Position numbers and translations under genes: made by a program. The notes beneath the pieces were generated by a model. The model worked only from the letters and a program-made list of their open reading frames with translations. It did not search any database and was not told the origin of the DNA. Shown here in pieces: positions 1 to 5,992 of a DNA stretch of 6,897 nucleotides (within the stretch, counting starts at the first letter, position 1; the number at the start of each line of letters is the position of its first letter). Source of the stretch: Chloroflexota bacterium (GTDB lineage: Bacteria > Chloroflexota > UBA6077); the NCBI GenBank assembly GCA_021788565.1, contig JAJYKO010000292.1, forward strand, positions 1 to 6,897. The letters run 5' to 3'.

Positions 1-1468
1 CATCGCTGTAGAAGTCGCGCTCCCTGGCCACGCTCTCGAAGTTGGGGTTGACGAAGGTGAGGTGCCTATCTCCCACGATGTGCCGGAAGGCGATCGCAAA
101 CAGCGGCTCGATACCAGACGTGGACCCGGCGATGATGCTGATGGTGCCCGTGGGGGCAATGGTCGTAACCGTCGCGTTGCGCAGCGGCGGACCGTCACGA
201 TAGATGCTGCCGGCCCAGTTGGGGAAAGGACCTCGCTCCTCCGCCAGCTTCGCCGACTCCTCGTGCCCTACCTGCTTGATGAAGCCCATCACTCGGTCGG
301 CCAGATTGATGGCCTCCTCGCTGTCGTAGGGAATACCCAGCTGTATCAGCAGGTCAGACCACCCCATCACGCCGAGACCGATGCGCCGGTTGTCCTTCAC
401 CATCTTGTCGATGTCGGGGAGCGGATAGGGGTTGACGTCTATGACGTCGTCGAGGAAGCGCACCGCGACCCGCACCACATGCTCGAGAGATTCCCAGTCC
501 ACCTCGACCTTGGCCTCGTGGAACTGCCCGTTCCTTCGCGCCGGCTCCCGCCTGACCAGCTTTGCCAGGTTCACCGAGCCCAGGTTGCACGCCTCGTTCG
601 GCAAGAGCGGCTGCTCGCCGCACGGGTTGGTCGCTTCGATCTGGCCCACCGCGGGCGTCGGATTCGCGGGACTCGCATTCACCCTGTCGATGTAGACGAG
701 ACCGGGATCCCCGGTCCTCCACGCGGCCTGGACGATCTTCTCGAAGACGTCGCGCGCCCGGAGCGTCCCCTGAAGTTCACCTGTCGCGGGGCAGCGAAGT
801 TCGTATTCGGCGTCCTCTGCCAGCGCTTTCATGAAGGCATCGGTGATAGCCACGGAGATGTTGAAGTTGGTGATCCCGCCGTCTAGCTTGCAGTCGATGA
901 ACTCGAGGATATCGGGATGGTCTACCCGCAGGATGCCCATGTTGGCACCACGTCGGGTCCCGCCCTGCTTCACGGCCTCCGTTGCCGCGTTGAACACCCG
1001 CATGAAACTGACGGGGCCGCTCGCCTTGCCGCCCGTGCTCTTGACCACGCTGTCCTTGGAGCGCAGCCGGGAAAAGGCGAACCCTGTGCCGCCGCCGCTC
1101 TTGTGAATGAGTGCCGCCCGCTTCACGGATTCGAATATCCCCTCCAGGGAATCCTCCACCGGCAGCACGTAGCACGCCGAGTACTGGAGCCCGTTCTCCT
1201 TACCGGCGTTCATCAACGTGGGAGAGTTGGGTAGAAACAGAAGGGATCGCATCACGTCACTGAAAGTCTGCGCCGTGGCCTCGATCTCCTCCTCGCTCCT
1301 GCCCCATTTCGCCTCCGCCTTGGCGATGGCGCGCGCCACACGCCAGCACATCTCATCCGGCGTTTCGGTGACCTGGTCACCATCCCGCATCAGATACCTC
1401 TCTCTTAGCACTCTGATGGCGGATTCCGTCCACTCACCTGTCCCGCTGGGTAAGACCACCTCAGCCAT
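1..1468 (-). CDS. nrdJ: Adenosylcobalamin-dependent (class II) ribonucleoside-diphosphate reductase, N-terminal part; cut by left edge
   Basis: The enzyme reduces ribonucleotides to deoxyribonucleotides in the cytoplasm, using adenosylcobalamin to generate the thiyl radical, so it needs no oxygen and no NrdB subunit. I translated 489 codons on the minus strand; the frame is still open at the left edge, so the C-terminus is missing. Seen: [12 protein letters not shown] near residues 78-89; first redox cysteine C99 in SACYVLP; a [16 protein letters not shown] stretch (125-140); [12 protein letters not shown] (168-178); [10 protein letters not shown] with N281, radical cysteine C283 and E285; partner cysteine C294 in [10 protein letters not shown]; and APTGTIS (438-444). 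The 11-residue spacing C283-C294 matches class II enzymes. The N-terminus goes straight into the reductase domain, so there is no N-terminal ATP-cone. I chose ATG 1468 because a purine-rich ribosome site lies just upstream; an in-frame ATG at 1495 would add nine residues but would place that site inside the gene. Upstream NrdR-like boxes support the identification. Confidence 0.96.
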   Translation of the reverse strand, partial: MAEVVLPSGTGEWTESAIRVLRERYLMRDGDQVTETPDEMCWRVARAIAKAEAKWGRSEEEIEATAQTFSDVMRSLLFLPNSPTLMNAGKENGLQYSACYVLPVEDSLEGIFESVKRAALIHKSGGGTGFAFSRLRSKDSVVKSTGGKASGPVSFMRVFNAATEAVKQGGTRRGANMGILRVDHPDILEFIDCKLDGGITNFNISVAITDAFMKALAEDAEYELRCPATGELQGTLRARDVFEKIVQAAWRTGDPGLVYIDRVNASPANPTPAVGQIEATNPCGEQPLLPNEACNLGSVNLAKLVRREPARRNGQFHEAKVEVDWESLEHVVRVAVRFLDDVIDVNPYPLPDIDKMVKDNRRIGLGVMGWSDLLIQLGIPYDSEEAINLADRVMGFIKQVGHEESAKLAEERGPFPNWAGSIYRDGPPLRNATVTTIAPTGTISIIAGSTSGIEPLFAIAFRHIVGDRHLTFVNPNFESVARERDFYSD

Positions 1469-1474
1469 TCTAAA

Positions 1475-1486
1475 TCCCTTCCCTCC
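1475..1486 (-). promoter_or_regulatory. Ribosome binding site of nrdJ
   Basis: On the minus strand GGAGGGAAGGGA ends six bases before ATG 1468. It decides between that ATG and the in-frame ATG at 1495, which has no comparable site. Confidence 0.7.
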
Positions 1487-1574
1487 GGTCCTCATGAAGC
1501 CCGAAGTCTCGTACGGATTCTACCGCGGATCGCCTGAGGAGCATTGCGCCACCGACCTCGCGGCCGATGGCGCG

Positions 1575-1591
1575 TCTGCCCACTCGGCAGA
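1575..1591 (-). promoter_or_regulatory. Small hairpin in the nrdJ leader
   Basis: TCTGCC and GGCAGA form a perfect 6-bp stem around a 5-base loop, immediately downstream of the proximal NrdR-like box in the direction of nrdJ transcription. It is not followed by a T-tract, so it is not a classical terminator. It might stabilise the 5' end of the mRNA or be chance; the role is inferred only. Confidence 0.3.
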
Positions 1592-1594
1592 AAA

Positions 1595-1610
1595 GTGCCA
1601 CATATTGTGT
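1595..1610 (-). promoter_or_regulatory. NrdR-box-like operator, proximal copy
   Basis: Read on the minus strand this is ACACAATATGTGGCAC, which matches the known NrdR consensus acaCwAtATaTwGtgt at 11 of 16 positions, with a well conserved first half. It starts exactly 31 bp from the second box, a spacing of about three helical turns that is typical of paired NrdR sites. NrdR is the ATP/dATP-sensing repressor of ribonucleotide reductase genes. The site lies just downstream of the proposed -10 element, where a bound repressor would block transcription. Confidence 0.7.
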
Positions 1611-1618
1611 GTACGCAT

Positions 1619-1647
1619 ATCTTGGACCCGATATATTGTGGTGTCAA
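1619..1647 (-). promoter_or_regulatory. Predicted sigma70-type promoter of nrdJ
   Basis: A perfect TTGACA (-35) reads on the minus strand at 1647-1642. After a 17-bp spacer comes CAAGAT (1624-1619), a weak -10 that keeps the A2, A5 and T6 positions of TATAAT. The distal NrdR-like box sits between the two elements and the proximal one just downstream, which is the arrangement expected of a repressed promoter. Transcription would begin near 1612, giving a leader of about 145 nt. The -35 and the operator geometry are seen directly; the -10 choice is less certain. Confidence 0.6.
1626..1641 (-). promoter_or_regulatory. NrdR-box-like operator, distal copy
   Basis: Read on the minus strand this is CCACAATATATCGGGT, matching the NrdR consensus at 13 of 16 positions, including the whole central CAATATAT core. 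It fills most of the spacer between the proposed -35 and -10 elements of the nrdJ promoter. With the other box, a 15-bp gap away, it forms the usual tandem pair for cooperative NrdR binding. Confidence 0.8.
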
Positions 1648-1733
1648 GAGGAACTTGGCAGCTTATCGGGGAAATCTGGAAAACTCGTTGGTCCGGGAGA
1701 ACAGTCATAACTGGTTGCTGGGGACTGAGGATC

Positions 1734-1749
1734 GGGACGCCGTCGTCCC
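1734..1749. other. Short hairpin between gpsA and the nrdJ promoter
   Basis: GGGACG and CGTCCC form a perfect 6-bp stem with a 4-base loop, about 60 bp past the gpsA stop codon. There is no T-tract after it on the minus strand, so a rho-independent terminator for gpsA is possible but not supported. It could equally be chance in GC-rich DNA. Confidence 0.25.
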
Positions 1750-1808
1750 TGCTGACCATAGTGTAGTACTTCAACCACAAGGCTTCAATGGGCCGGGGGC
1801 ACCAGTTT

Positions 1809-2819
1809 TTACATCCAGGGCTCAGAGGTGAACTCGCGACCCATCAGCTGAGCCAGCCCCTGCTGCGGGCTGATGCCCTCGAACAGCACCGCGTGAACCT
1901 GTCGGGTGATCGGCATGTCAACGCCGAGCCGTTCCGCCAGCTTCATGATTGCGGCCGTCGCAGGAATGCCCTCCGCCACCATGGGAGTGCTCGCCTGGAC
2001 CTCGGCCACGCTGCGACCACGAGCGATCGCCTCACCCGCCGCGCGGTTACGGCTCTGACGGCTGGCACAGGTGGCTATAATGTCGCCGATGCCGGCAAGT
2101 CCTGCCACCGTCATCGGGTTGCCCCCCATGCGCGCCACGAGGCGGCCGATCTCGGCCAGGCTGCGCGTGATTATGGCTGCCTTGGAGTTGTCCCCGTACC
2201 CGAACCCGTCGGCCATGCCAGAAGCCAGGGCGACCACGTTCTTCACCGCGCCGCACAGCTCGACGCCTATGATGTCCGGGTTGGTGTAGACGCGAAAGCT
2301 CCGCGCCGAGAGGATGGTCTGAAGCTGCCGCGCTACGCCGTCGTCTCGGCAGGCTACGACGGTTGCGGTGGGCATCAGGGACGCCACCTCTCGAGCCAGG
2401 TTCGGACCCGAGACGGCAGCGATCCTGCCTCGGTGCCCTTCTCCCAGGGCTGCCGCGAGGGCCTCCGATCCCCTCCGCAGGGTGTCGGGATCAAGCCCCT
2501 TGCTCCCGTGAGCAATCAACTGGTCGGGAGTCACTACAGGTGCCAGCATCTCTGCCATCGCCCGGAGGTACCGCGAGATGACCGTGACGAGCACGACGGA
2601 GCAGCCGCTAACAGCCTCTCGTAGGTCTGAAGTGATCAGAACGTTTTCGGGCAGTCTGAACCCGGGTAGGTAGTCGTGGTTCTCGCGGCTGGAGGCAAGC
2701 GTCTCGGCCAGCTCGGGGCGCCTCGCCCACAACCGCACCTCATGGCCCTTGTCGGAGAGAAGCACGGAGAGCGCGGTTCCCCAGCCGCCGGCGTTGACAA
2801 CGCAGACTTTCTCAGGCAT
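1809..2819 (-). CDS. gpsA: NAD(P)H-dependent glycerol-3-phosphate dehydrogenase
   Basis: A cytoplasmic enzyme that reduces dihydroxyacetone phosphate to sn-glycerol 3-phosphate, the backbone of phospholipids. The 336 residues match the usual family length. The N-terminal Rossmann segment reads VCVVNAGGWGTALS (residues 5-18), followed by SKG (106-108), SGPNLAREVA (137-146), the catalytic-lysine segment GAVKNVVAL with K193, GYGDNSKAAIITR (207-219), and GLAGIGDIIATCAS plus SRNR (240-259), which are family hallmarks. Odd: the first residue of the GxGxxG nucleotide loop is Asn (N9) instead of Gly. I chose ATG 2819 because the G-rich ribosome site is six bases upstream of it; ATG 2825 (two codons earlier) directly abuts that site. 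Its divergent neighbour plsY uses its product. Confidence 0.95.
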   Translation of the reverse strand: MPEKVCVVNAGGWGTALSVLLSDKGHEVRLWARRPELAETLASSRENHDYLPGFRLPENVLITSDLREAVSGCSVVLVTVISRYLRAMAEMLAPVVTPDQLIAHGSKGLDPDTLRRGSEALAAALGEGHRGRIAAVSGPNLAREVASLMPTATVVACRDDGVARQLQTILSARSFRVYTNPDIIGVELCGAVKNVVALASGMADGFGYGDNSKAAIITRSLAEIGRLVARMGGNPMTVAGLAGIGDIIATCASRQSRNRAAGEAIARGRSVAEVQASTPMVAEGIPATAAIMKLAERLGVDMPITRQVHAVLFEGISPQQGLAQLMGREFTSEPWM

Positions 2820-2820
2820 C

Positions 2821-2850
2821 TTCATTCCCCCCGAGACGCTATGCTATCAT
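2821..2850 (+). promoter_or_regulatory. Possible plsY promoter in the gpsA-plsY divergent spacer
   Basis: TATCAT (2845-2850) matches a -10 element at five of six positions. The best -35 is TTCATT (2821-2826), 18 bp upstream and only three of six. The implied transcript start near 2857 lies downstream of an alternative plsY ATG at 2849 and so agrees with the ATG at 2888. On the opposite strand TAGAAT (2869-2864) could be a -10 for gpsA, but I see no -35 for it. These are weak matches in a 68-bp spacer that must contain both promoters. Confidence 0.35.
2826..2832 (-). promoter_or_regulatory. Ribosome binding site of gpsA
   Basis: GGGGGGA on the minus strand lies six bases from ATG 2819 but zero bases from ATG 2825. 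It is an imperfect match to AGGAGG, but its spacing favours the downstream start. Confidence 0.45.
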
Positions 2851-2887
2851 GCACCGACTACACATTCTATACGGAGATGGCTGGGAA

Positions 2888-3508
2888 ATGCCGATTGCCT
2901 CCTACGCCTTGGCGATGCTGGCAGCCTACCTTGTGGGTTCCATACCGACGGGATATCTGGTGGCGCGGTCCCACCGACACGTCGACATCCTCCAGACCGG
3001 AAGCGGGCGGACCGGCGCGACGAACGTCTTGCGAACACTGGGCTGGAAAGCCGCCCTGATAGTGTTTGCCGGCGACTTCGCAAAAGGGATCGCGGCCGTC
3101 GCGATCGCGCGGGTGCTGAGCAACGGGGATCCGGTCGCGGACGTGCTGGCCGGCCTTATGGCAATGGCGGGCCACACCTTCTCCATCTACCTAGGTTTCA
3201 AGGGCGGAAGGGGCGTTACCACCGGACTCGCCGCGCTGACGATCATAACCCCTATCGGGGCGCTGGTCTGCGCCATAGTCGCCTTCTCCACCATGGGAAT
3301 CACCCGGTACGTCTCCCTCGGCTCTATCCTGGGCGCTTGCTCCGTGCCCTTCACGATGCTCGGCCTCGTCCTCGTAGGGATACAGCCCCCCGTTCACCTG
3401 ATCTACGGCGTGCTGGCACCGGCATTCATCGTCCTGAGTCACAAGGACAACATATCGCGCCTGCTGAAGGGCACCGAACGGAAGTTGGGCCGGAAAGCGC
3501 ACACGTAG
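2888..3508 (+). CDS. plsY: Acyl-phosphate:glycerol-3-phosphate acyltransferase PlsY
   Basis: An integral membrane enzyme that transfers an acyl group from acyl-phosphate (made by PlsX) to position 1 of glycerol 3-phosphate, giving lysophosphatidic acid. The 206 residues contain several hydrophobic spans (about 3-24, 53-72, 83-103, 113-137, 142-165, 170-185). The three family motifs are visible: GSGRTGATNVLR (38-49), GH-x8-GFKGGRG-VTTG (95-113) and HKDNISRLLKGTE (185-197); GSIPTGYL (17-24) is also typical. Odd: motif 1 has Arg41 where most family members have Asn (GSGN), and motif 2 has GGRG rather than GGKG. The frame stays open to an ATG at 2849, but that has no ribosome site and overlaps the proposed -10. 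ATG 2888 follows GGAG (2873-2876, 11 bases away) and starts right before the first membrane span. Confidence 0.95.
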   Translation: MPIASYALAMLAAYLVGSIPTGYLVARSHRHVDILQTGSGRTGATNVLRTLGWKAALIVFAGDFAKGIAAVAIARVLSNGDPVADVLAGLMAMAGHTFSIYLGFKGGRGVTTGLAALTIITPIGALVCAIVAFSTMGITRYVSLGSILGACSVPFTMLGLVLVGIQPPVHLIYGVLAPAFIVLSHKDNISRLLKGTERKLGRKAHT

Positions 3509-3512
3509 CCGA

Positions 3513-3995
3513 CTAAGCCAGTCGCTCCCCACCAATGCGCCTGAGCAGGTTGGCCATCTCGATGGCGGACGTGGCGGCGTCGAATCCCTTGTTGCCGGAC
3601 TTCGTGCCCGCCCGCTCTATCGCCTGCTCCAGGTTGTCGGCTGTTATCACCCCGAACACTACTGGAACTCCGGTCTCCAGTCCCACGTGGGCTATTCCTT
3701 TGGAGACCTCCGCTGCAACGTAGTCGAAGTGCGGCGTGGCGCCGCGAATCACCGCGCCGAGGCAGATAATTCCAGAGTACTCCCCGGACTGTGCCAGCTT
3801 CTTGGCCACAAGCGGTATCTCGAAAGCCCCGGGTACCCACGCCACGTCCAAATTCTCTTCCGGAACGCCATGCCGCACCAGCGCATCCTTGGCACCGCCC
3901 AGCAGACGGCTGCTGATGAACTCGTTGAACCGAGACACCACCACGGCGAAGCGGAGACCTCGCCCTACCAGCTCACCCTCAAAGACTCTTCCCAT
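3513..3995 (-). CDS. ribH: 6,7-dimethyl-8-ribityllumazine synthase
   Basis: It condenses 5-amino-6-ribitylamino-uracil with 3,4-dihydroxy-2-butanone 4-phosphate (the RibBA product) to the lumazine that RibE converts to riboflavin. Family members form pentamers or 60-subunit shells. The 160 residues are normal length. Visible: SRFNEFI (21-27, substrate-stacking Phe23), PGAFEIP (55-61), [15 protein letters not shown] (79-93) with the catalytic-type H89, GVITADN (115-121) and [15 protein letters not shown] (123-137) with phosphate-binding-type R128. It is the last gene of the rib operon. Its ATG lies inside ribBA, 17 bp before the end of that gene, behind a strong ribosome site. Its stop is only 4 bp from the stop of the convergent plsY, and I see no terminator between them. 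Confidence 0.97.
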   Translation of the reverse strand: MGRVFEGELVGRGLRFAVVVSRFNEFISSRLLGGAKDALVRHGVPEENLDVAWVPGAFEIPLVAKKLAQSGEYSGIICLGAVIRGATPHFDYVAAEVSKGIAHVGLETGVPVVFGVITADNLEQAIERAGTKSGNKGFDAATSAIEMANLLRRIGGERLA

Positions 3996-5223
3996 TCAAA
4001 GCCTCCTCCTCGAGATTCTTGGGATCAATGTCCAGTAGATGCCCCATCTTCTCTTGCTTCGTCAGAAGATACCGCCAGTTGACGGGGCCTGGCGGGCTGA
4101 TCAACGGTACCCGCTCCACGATCTCCAGGCCGAAACCCTCCAGACCCACCATCTTCTTCGGGTTGTTCGTCATCAGGCGGACTTTCGTGAGTCCCAGGCT
4201 CACGAGGATCTGCGCCCCGGTGCCGTAGTCCCGCTTGTCGGCAGGGAAGCCCAGACGGCAGTTGGCCTCCACCGTGTCCAGGCCGGCGTCTTGAAGCTGG
4301 TACGCCTTTACCTTGTTGTGCAGGCCGATGCCTCGTCCCTCCTGACGAAGGTAGAGCAGCACACCGCGGCCCTCTTCGCTGATTTTTTCCATAGCCAGGT
4401 GAAGCTGATCGCCACAATCGCAGCGCAGGGACCCGAGTACGTCGCCAGTCAGACACTCCGAGTGAACCCTCACCAGCGGTGCGGGGCCGTCCTGGACGTC
4501 GCCCATCACCAGCGCCAGGTGTTCTCCCTTGTCCACCAGGCTCTCGAAGGCGACCATGTCGAAGTCCCCGTACACGGTCGGTAGTTTCGCCCGCGCGATC
4601 TCTTTCACCAGAGTCTCTTGATGCCGACGATAGTCGATCAGCTGTGCTACGCTCACGATCTTGATGCCGTGACGCTGGCTGAACCGCTCCAGGTCCGGCA
4701 TGCGGGCCATAGTGCCGTCCTCGTTCATGATCTCGCAGATCACTCCAGCCGGGTACAGGCCAGCCATCTTCGCCAGGTCGACGGCGGCTTCTGTCTGCCC
4801 CGTACGCTGCAGCACGCCTCCATCCGCCGCGCGCAGGGGAAACATGTGGCCTGGCCGCGACAGGTCGTCTGGCCTGGTGGCCGGATCGAGGATCGCTTTC
4901 ACCGTCGCGGCGCGATCGTGAGCCGATATCCCCGTGGTCACCCGATGTTTGGCTTCCACGGACACCGTGAACGCAGTGCCGAATCCGGAGGTGTTCCGAT
5001 CGACCATCATGGGGATCTGCAACTCCTCGAGGCGTTTCCGGATCACAGGCATGCAGATCAACCCTCTACCGTACTTCGCCATGAAGTTGATGGCCTCGGC
5101 TGTCACGTACTCGGCGGCGATCACCAGGTCGCCTTCGTTCTCCCTATCCTCGTCGTCCACAACTACGACGAACTTGCCCTGCTTGATATCCTCGATTGCC
5201 TCGGCAACAGTTGATAGTGGCAC
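3979..5223 (-). CDS. ribBA: Bifunctional 3,4-dihydroxy-2-butanone-4-phosphate synthase / GTP cyclohydrolase II
   Basis: The N-terminal half makes dihydroxybutanone phosphate from ribulose 5-phosphate; the C-terminal half opens GTP to the pyrimidine precursor. Both feed riboflavin synthesis. Numbering from GTG 5223 (414 residues): RibB part about 1-200 with [10 protein letters not shown] (23-32), RPGHMFPLR (123-131) with H126, and NEDGTMAR (167-174). RibA part about 201-414 with zinc cysteines C257, C268 and C270 in [24 protein letters not shown] (293-301), [10 protein letters not shown] (331-340) and TNNPKK (352-357). Odd: the segment corresponding to E. coli GGHTEA reads TGQTEA, so the metal-ligand His153 equivalent is Gln143; the RibB activity may be altered. 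The RibA half looks intact. GTG 5223 is preferred because AGGAGG lies eight bases upstream; GTG codons at 5229 and 5232 overlap or crowd that site. It overlaps ribH by 17 bp. Confidence 0.95.
   Translation of the reverse strand: MPLSTVAEAIEDIKQGKFVVVVDDEDRENEGDLVIAAEYVTAEAINFMAKYGRGLICMPVIRKRLEELQIPMMVDRNTSGFGTAFTVSVEAKHRVTTGISAHDRAATVKAILDPATRPDDLSRPGHMFPLRAADGGVLQRTGQTEAAVDLAKMAGLYPAGVICEIMNEDGTMARMPDLERFSQRHGIKIVSVAQLIDYRRHQETLVKEIARAKLPTVYGDFDMVAFESLVDKGEHLALVMGDVQDGPAPLVRVHSECLTGDVLGSLRCDCGDQLHLAMEKISEEGRGVLLYLRQEGRGIGLHNKVKAYQLQDAGLDTVEANCRLGFPADKRDYGTGAQILVSLGLTKVRLMTNNPKKMVGLEGFGLEIVERVPLISPPGPVNWRYLLTKQEKMGHLLDIDPKNLEEEALNGKSL
4002..4011 (-). promoter_or_regulatory. Strong ribosome binding site of ribH inside ribBA
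   Basis: GAGGAGGAGG on the minus strand lies six bases before the ribH ATG and is itself read in ribBA as part of an EEE run near the C-terminus. This fixes the ribH start and implies coupling of the two genes. Confidence 0.85.
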
Positions 5224-5231
5224 CCTCACCA

Positions 5232-5237
5232 CCTCCT
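5232..5237 (-). promoter_or_regulatory. Ribosome binding site of ribBA overlapping the ribE stop
   Basis: A perfect AGGAGG on the minus strand overlaps the last two bases of the ribE TAG and lies eight bases from GTG 5223. Two other GTG codons (5232 and 5229) are too close to be initiated from it. The layout suggests ribosomes finishing ribE restart at ribBA. Confidence 0.75.
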
Positions 5238-5877
5238 ATAGAAACCCCTCCTCGGCCAGAAACTCCGTGGTGATGCCCCTATGCGTCCCACGTCTGGCGA
5301 GGAAGCTCTGCACGTACTTGCCGATTATGTCCACTTCCAGATTGACCCTGTCGCCCACGCCCTTCTCGGTCAGGGTCACTGCCCCCTGAGTGAAGGCGAT
5401 AAGATCAACCGAGAACCACTCCTCCCCGCACCCTGTTACTGTCAGACTCACCCCGTCGACCGCGATGAACCCCTTCTCCACGATGTACTGTGAGATGTCC
5501 GCCGGTACCCGCACCCGCATAAGGAGCGAATCCCCCTCGCGTCGACGCTCGGCCACAACGCCCACGCCATCCACGTGACCCTGAACATAGTGGCCGCCCA
5601 TCCGATCGGACGGTCGAAGCGCGCGCTCCAGGTTCACCCTGCCGCCGGGCTTCATCTCCCCCAGGTTGGTCCGCCGCAGGGTCTCGGGCGAAAGACCGAC
5701 CGTGAAGCCAATGGAGTCGAAGATCGTCACCGTGAGACACACGCCGTTGACGGCTATGCTGTCCCCCAGCGTCACGTCCTCGATTACCTTCTGGGCTCGG
5801 ACTCGAAGCTGGTACCCTCCTCCGGCCTGCCCCAGCTTCTCGACTGTCCCTATCTCCTCGACGATTCCGGTAAACAT
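5236..5877 (-). CDS. ribE: Riboflavin synthase, alpha subunit type
   Basis: It dismutates two 6,7-dimethyl-8-ribityllumazine molecules into riboflavin and the pyrimidine that RibH reuses; it acts as a cytoplasmic trimer. The 213 residues contain the two tandem lumazine-binding repeats: MFTGIVEEIG (1-10) with F2, SIAVNGVCLTV (40-50) with S40 and C47, then GGHYVQGHVDGVG (94-106) with H96 and H101, and KGFIAVDGVSLTV (135-147) with K135, D141 and S144, ending in NLEVDIIGKYV (179-189). These positions line up with the active-site residues known in the E. coli enzyme. The segment usually resembling LIPHTL reads LIAFTQ, a mild deviation in a variable place. ATG 5877 is chosen because the family starts with MFTGI and AGGTGG lies five bases upstream; the frame is open to a GTG at 5886. 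Second visible gene of the rib operon. Confidence 0.96.
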   Translation of the reverse strand: MFTGIVEEIGTVEKLGQAGGGYQLRVRAQKVIEDVTLGDSIAVNGVCLTVTIFDSIGFTVGLSPETLRRTNLGEMKPGGRVNLERALRPSDRMGGHYVQGHVDGVGVVAERRREGDSLLMRVRVPADISQYIVEKGFIAVDGVSLTVTGCGEEWFSVDLIAFTQGAVTLTEKGVGDRVNLEVDIIGKYVQSFLARRGTHRGITTEFLAEEGFL

Positions 5878-5882
5878 ACCCC

Positions 5883-5888
5883 CCACCT
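5883..5888 (-). promoter_or_regulatory. Ribosome binding site of ribE
   Basis: AGGTGG on the minus strand, five bases from ATG 5877. It excludes the in-frame GTG at 5886, which overlaps the site. Confidence 0.65.
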
Positions 5889-5931
5889 ATGCTGACGACT
5901 GGCTACGCGTTGCATTGGTTTGGTCCGGTGA

Positions 5932-5968
5932 GGGCCGCGTGACGCGAGCGAGCGCAGCGCCACGGCCC
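5932..5968 (-). repeat. GC-rich imperfect hairpin in the ribD-ribE spacer (REP-like)
   Basis: The two arms pair as GGGCC/GGCCC (5932-5936 with 5964-5968), GTG/CAC (5939-5941 with 5961-5963) and CGC/GCG (5943-5945 with 5957-5959), with a 2-base bulge, one mismatch and an 11-base loop. It lies in the transcribed spacer of the rib operon and has no T-tract. It looks like an intergenic palindromic repeat or an mRNA-processing or stability hairpin; whether it recurs in the genome cannot be seen from this window. Confidence 0.5.
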
Positions 5969-5992
5969 CTACAAATCGCCCGCGCCCCTACA
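5965..5992 (-). repeat. 9-bp direct repeat TGTAGGGGC spanning the ribD stop
   Basis: TGTAGGGGC on the minus strand occurs at 5992-5984 and again at 5973-5965, with starts 19 bp apart. The first copy contains the ribD TAG stop codon, and the second overlaps the outer arm of the GC-rich hairpin. TGTAGGGGC-type ends resemble the ends of intergenic palindromic repeats that I recall from Chloroflexota-like genomes; that comparison is from memory. Confidence 0.45.

Larger units (their letters stand above)
1469..1808. other. Non-coding region between gpsA 3' end and nrdJ start
   Basis: This 340-bp stretch is the only long gap without a gene. From the nrdJ side it holds the nrdJ ribosome site, a leader of about 140-150 nt, a 6-bp hairpin (1575-1591), two NrdR-like boxes with an overlapping promoter (1595-1647), and then about 160 bp with only one short hairpin (1734-1749) before the gpsA stop codon. 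Several frames across it stay open, but their translations show no recognisable motifs and none has a convincing ribosome site. I saw no cobalamin-riboswitch B12-box-like sequence, although the adjacent enzyme is B12 dependent. Confidence 0.7.

Noticed and set aside
62..886. Long plus-strand open frame (274 codons) opposite nrdJ
   Set aside because: It is antisense to a clear NrdJ reading frame, is rich in Arg/His/Asp/Gly as expected of a GC-rich shadow frame, and shows no motif.
1469..1600. Possible cobalamin riboswitch in the nrdJ leader
   Set aside because: I looked because the enzyme is B12 dependent, but found no B12-box-like sequence or the expected multi-stem fold; the leader of about 145 nt is also short for one.
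1218..1766. Plus-strand open frame (182 codons) across the nrdJ start and its promoter
   Set aside because: Half lies antisense to nrdJ and the rest covers operator sites; composition changes abruptly along it and no domain is visible.
1520..1780. Minus-strand open frame of 86 codons in the nrdJ upstream region
   Set aside because: It spans the NrdR boxes and promoter, has no family motif and no convincing ribosome site.
1788..2624. Plus-strand open frame (278 codons) opposite gpsA
   Set aside because: A shadow of gpsA on the opposite strand; no ribosome site, no recognisable domain, unusual His/Arg/Gly content.
5878..5987. FMN riboswitch or terminator in the ribD-ribE spacer
   Set aside because: The hairpin has no T-tract and the conserved FMN-aptamer segments are absent; an FMN riboswitch would be expected upstream of ribD, outside the window.
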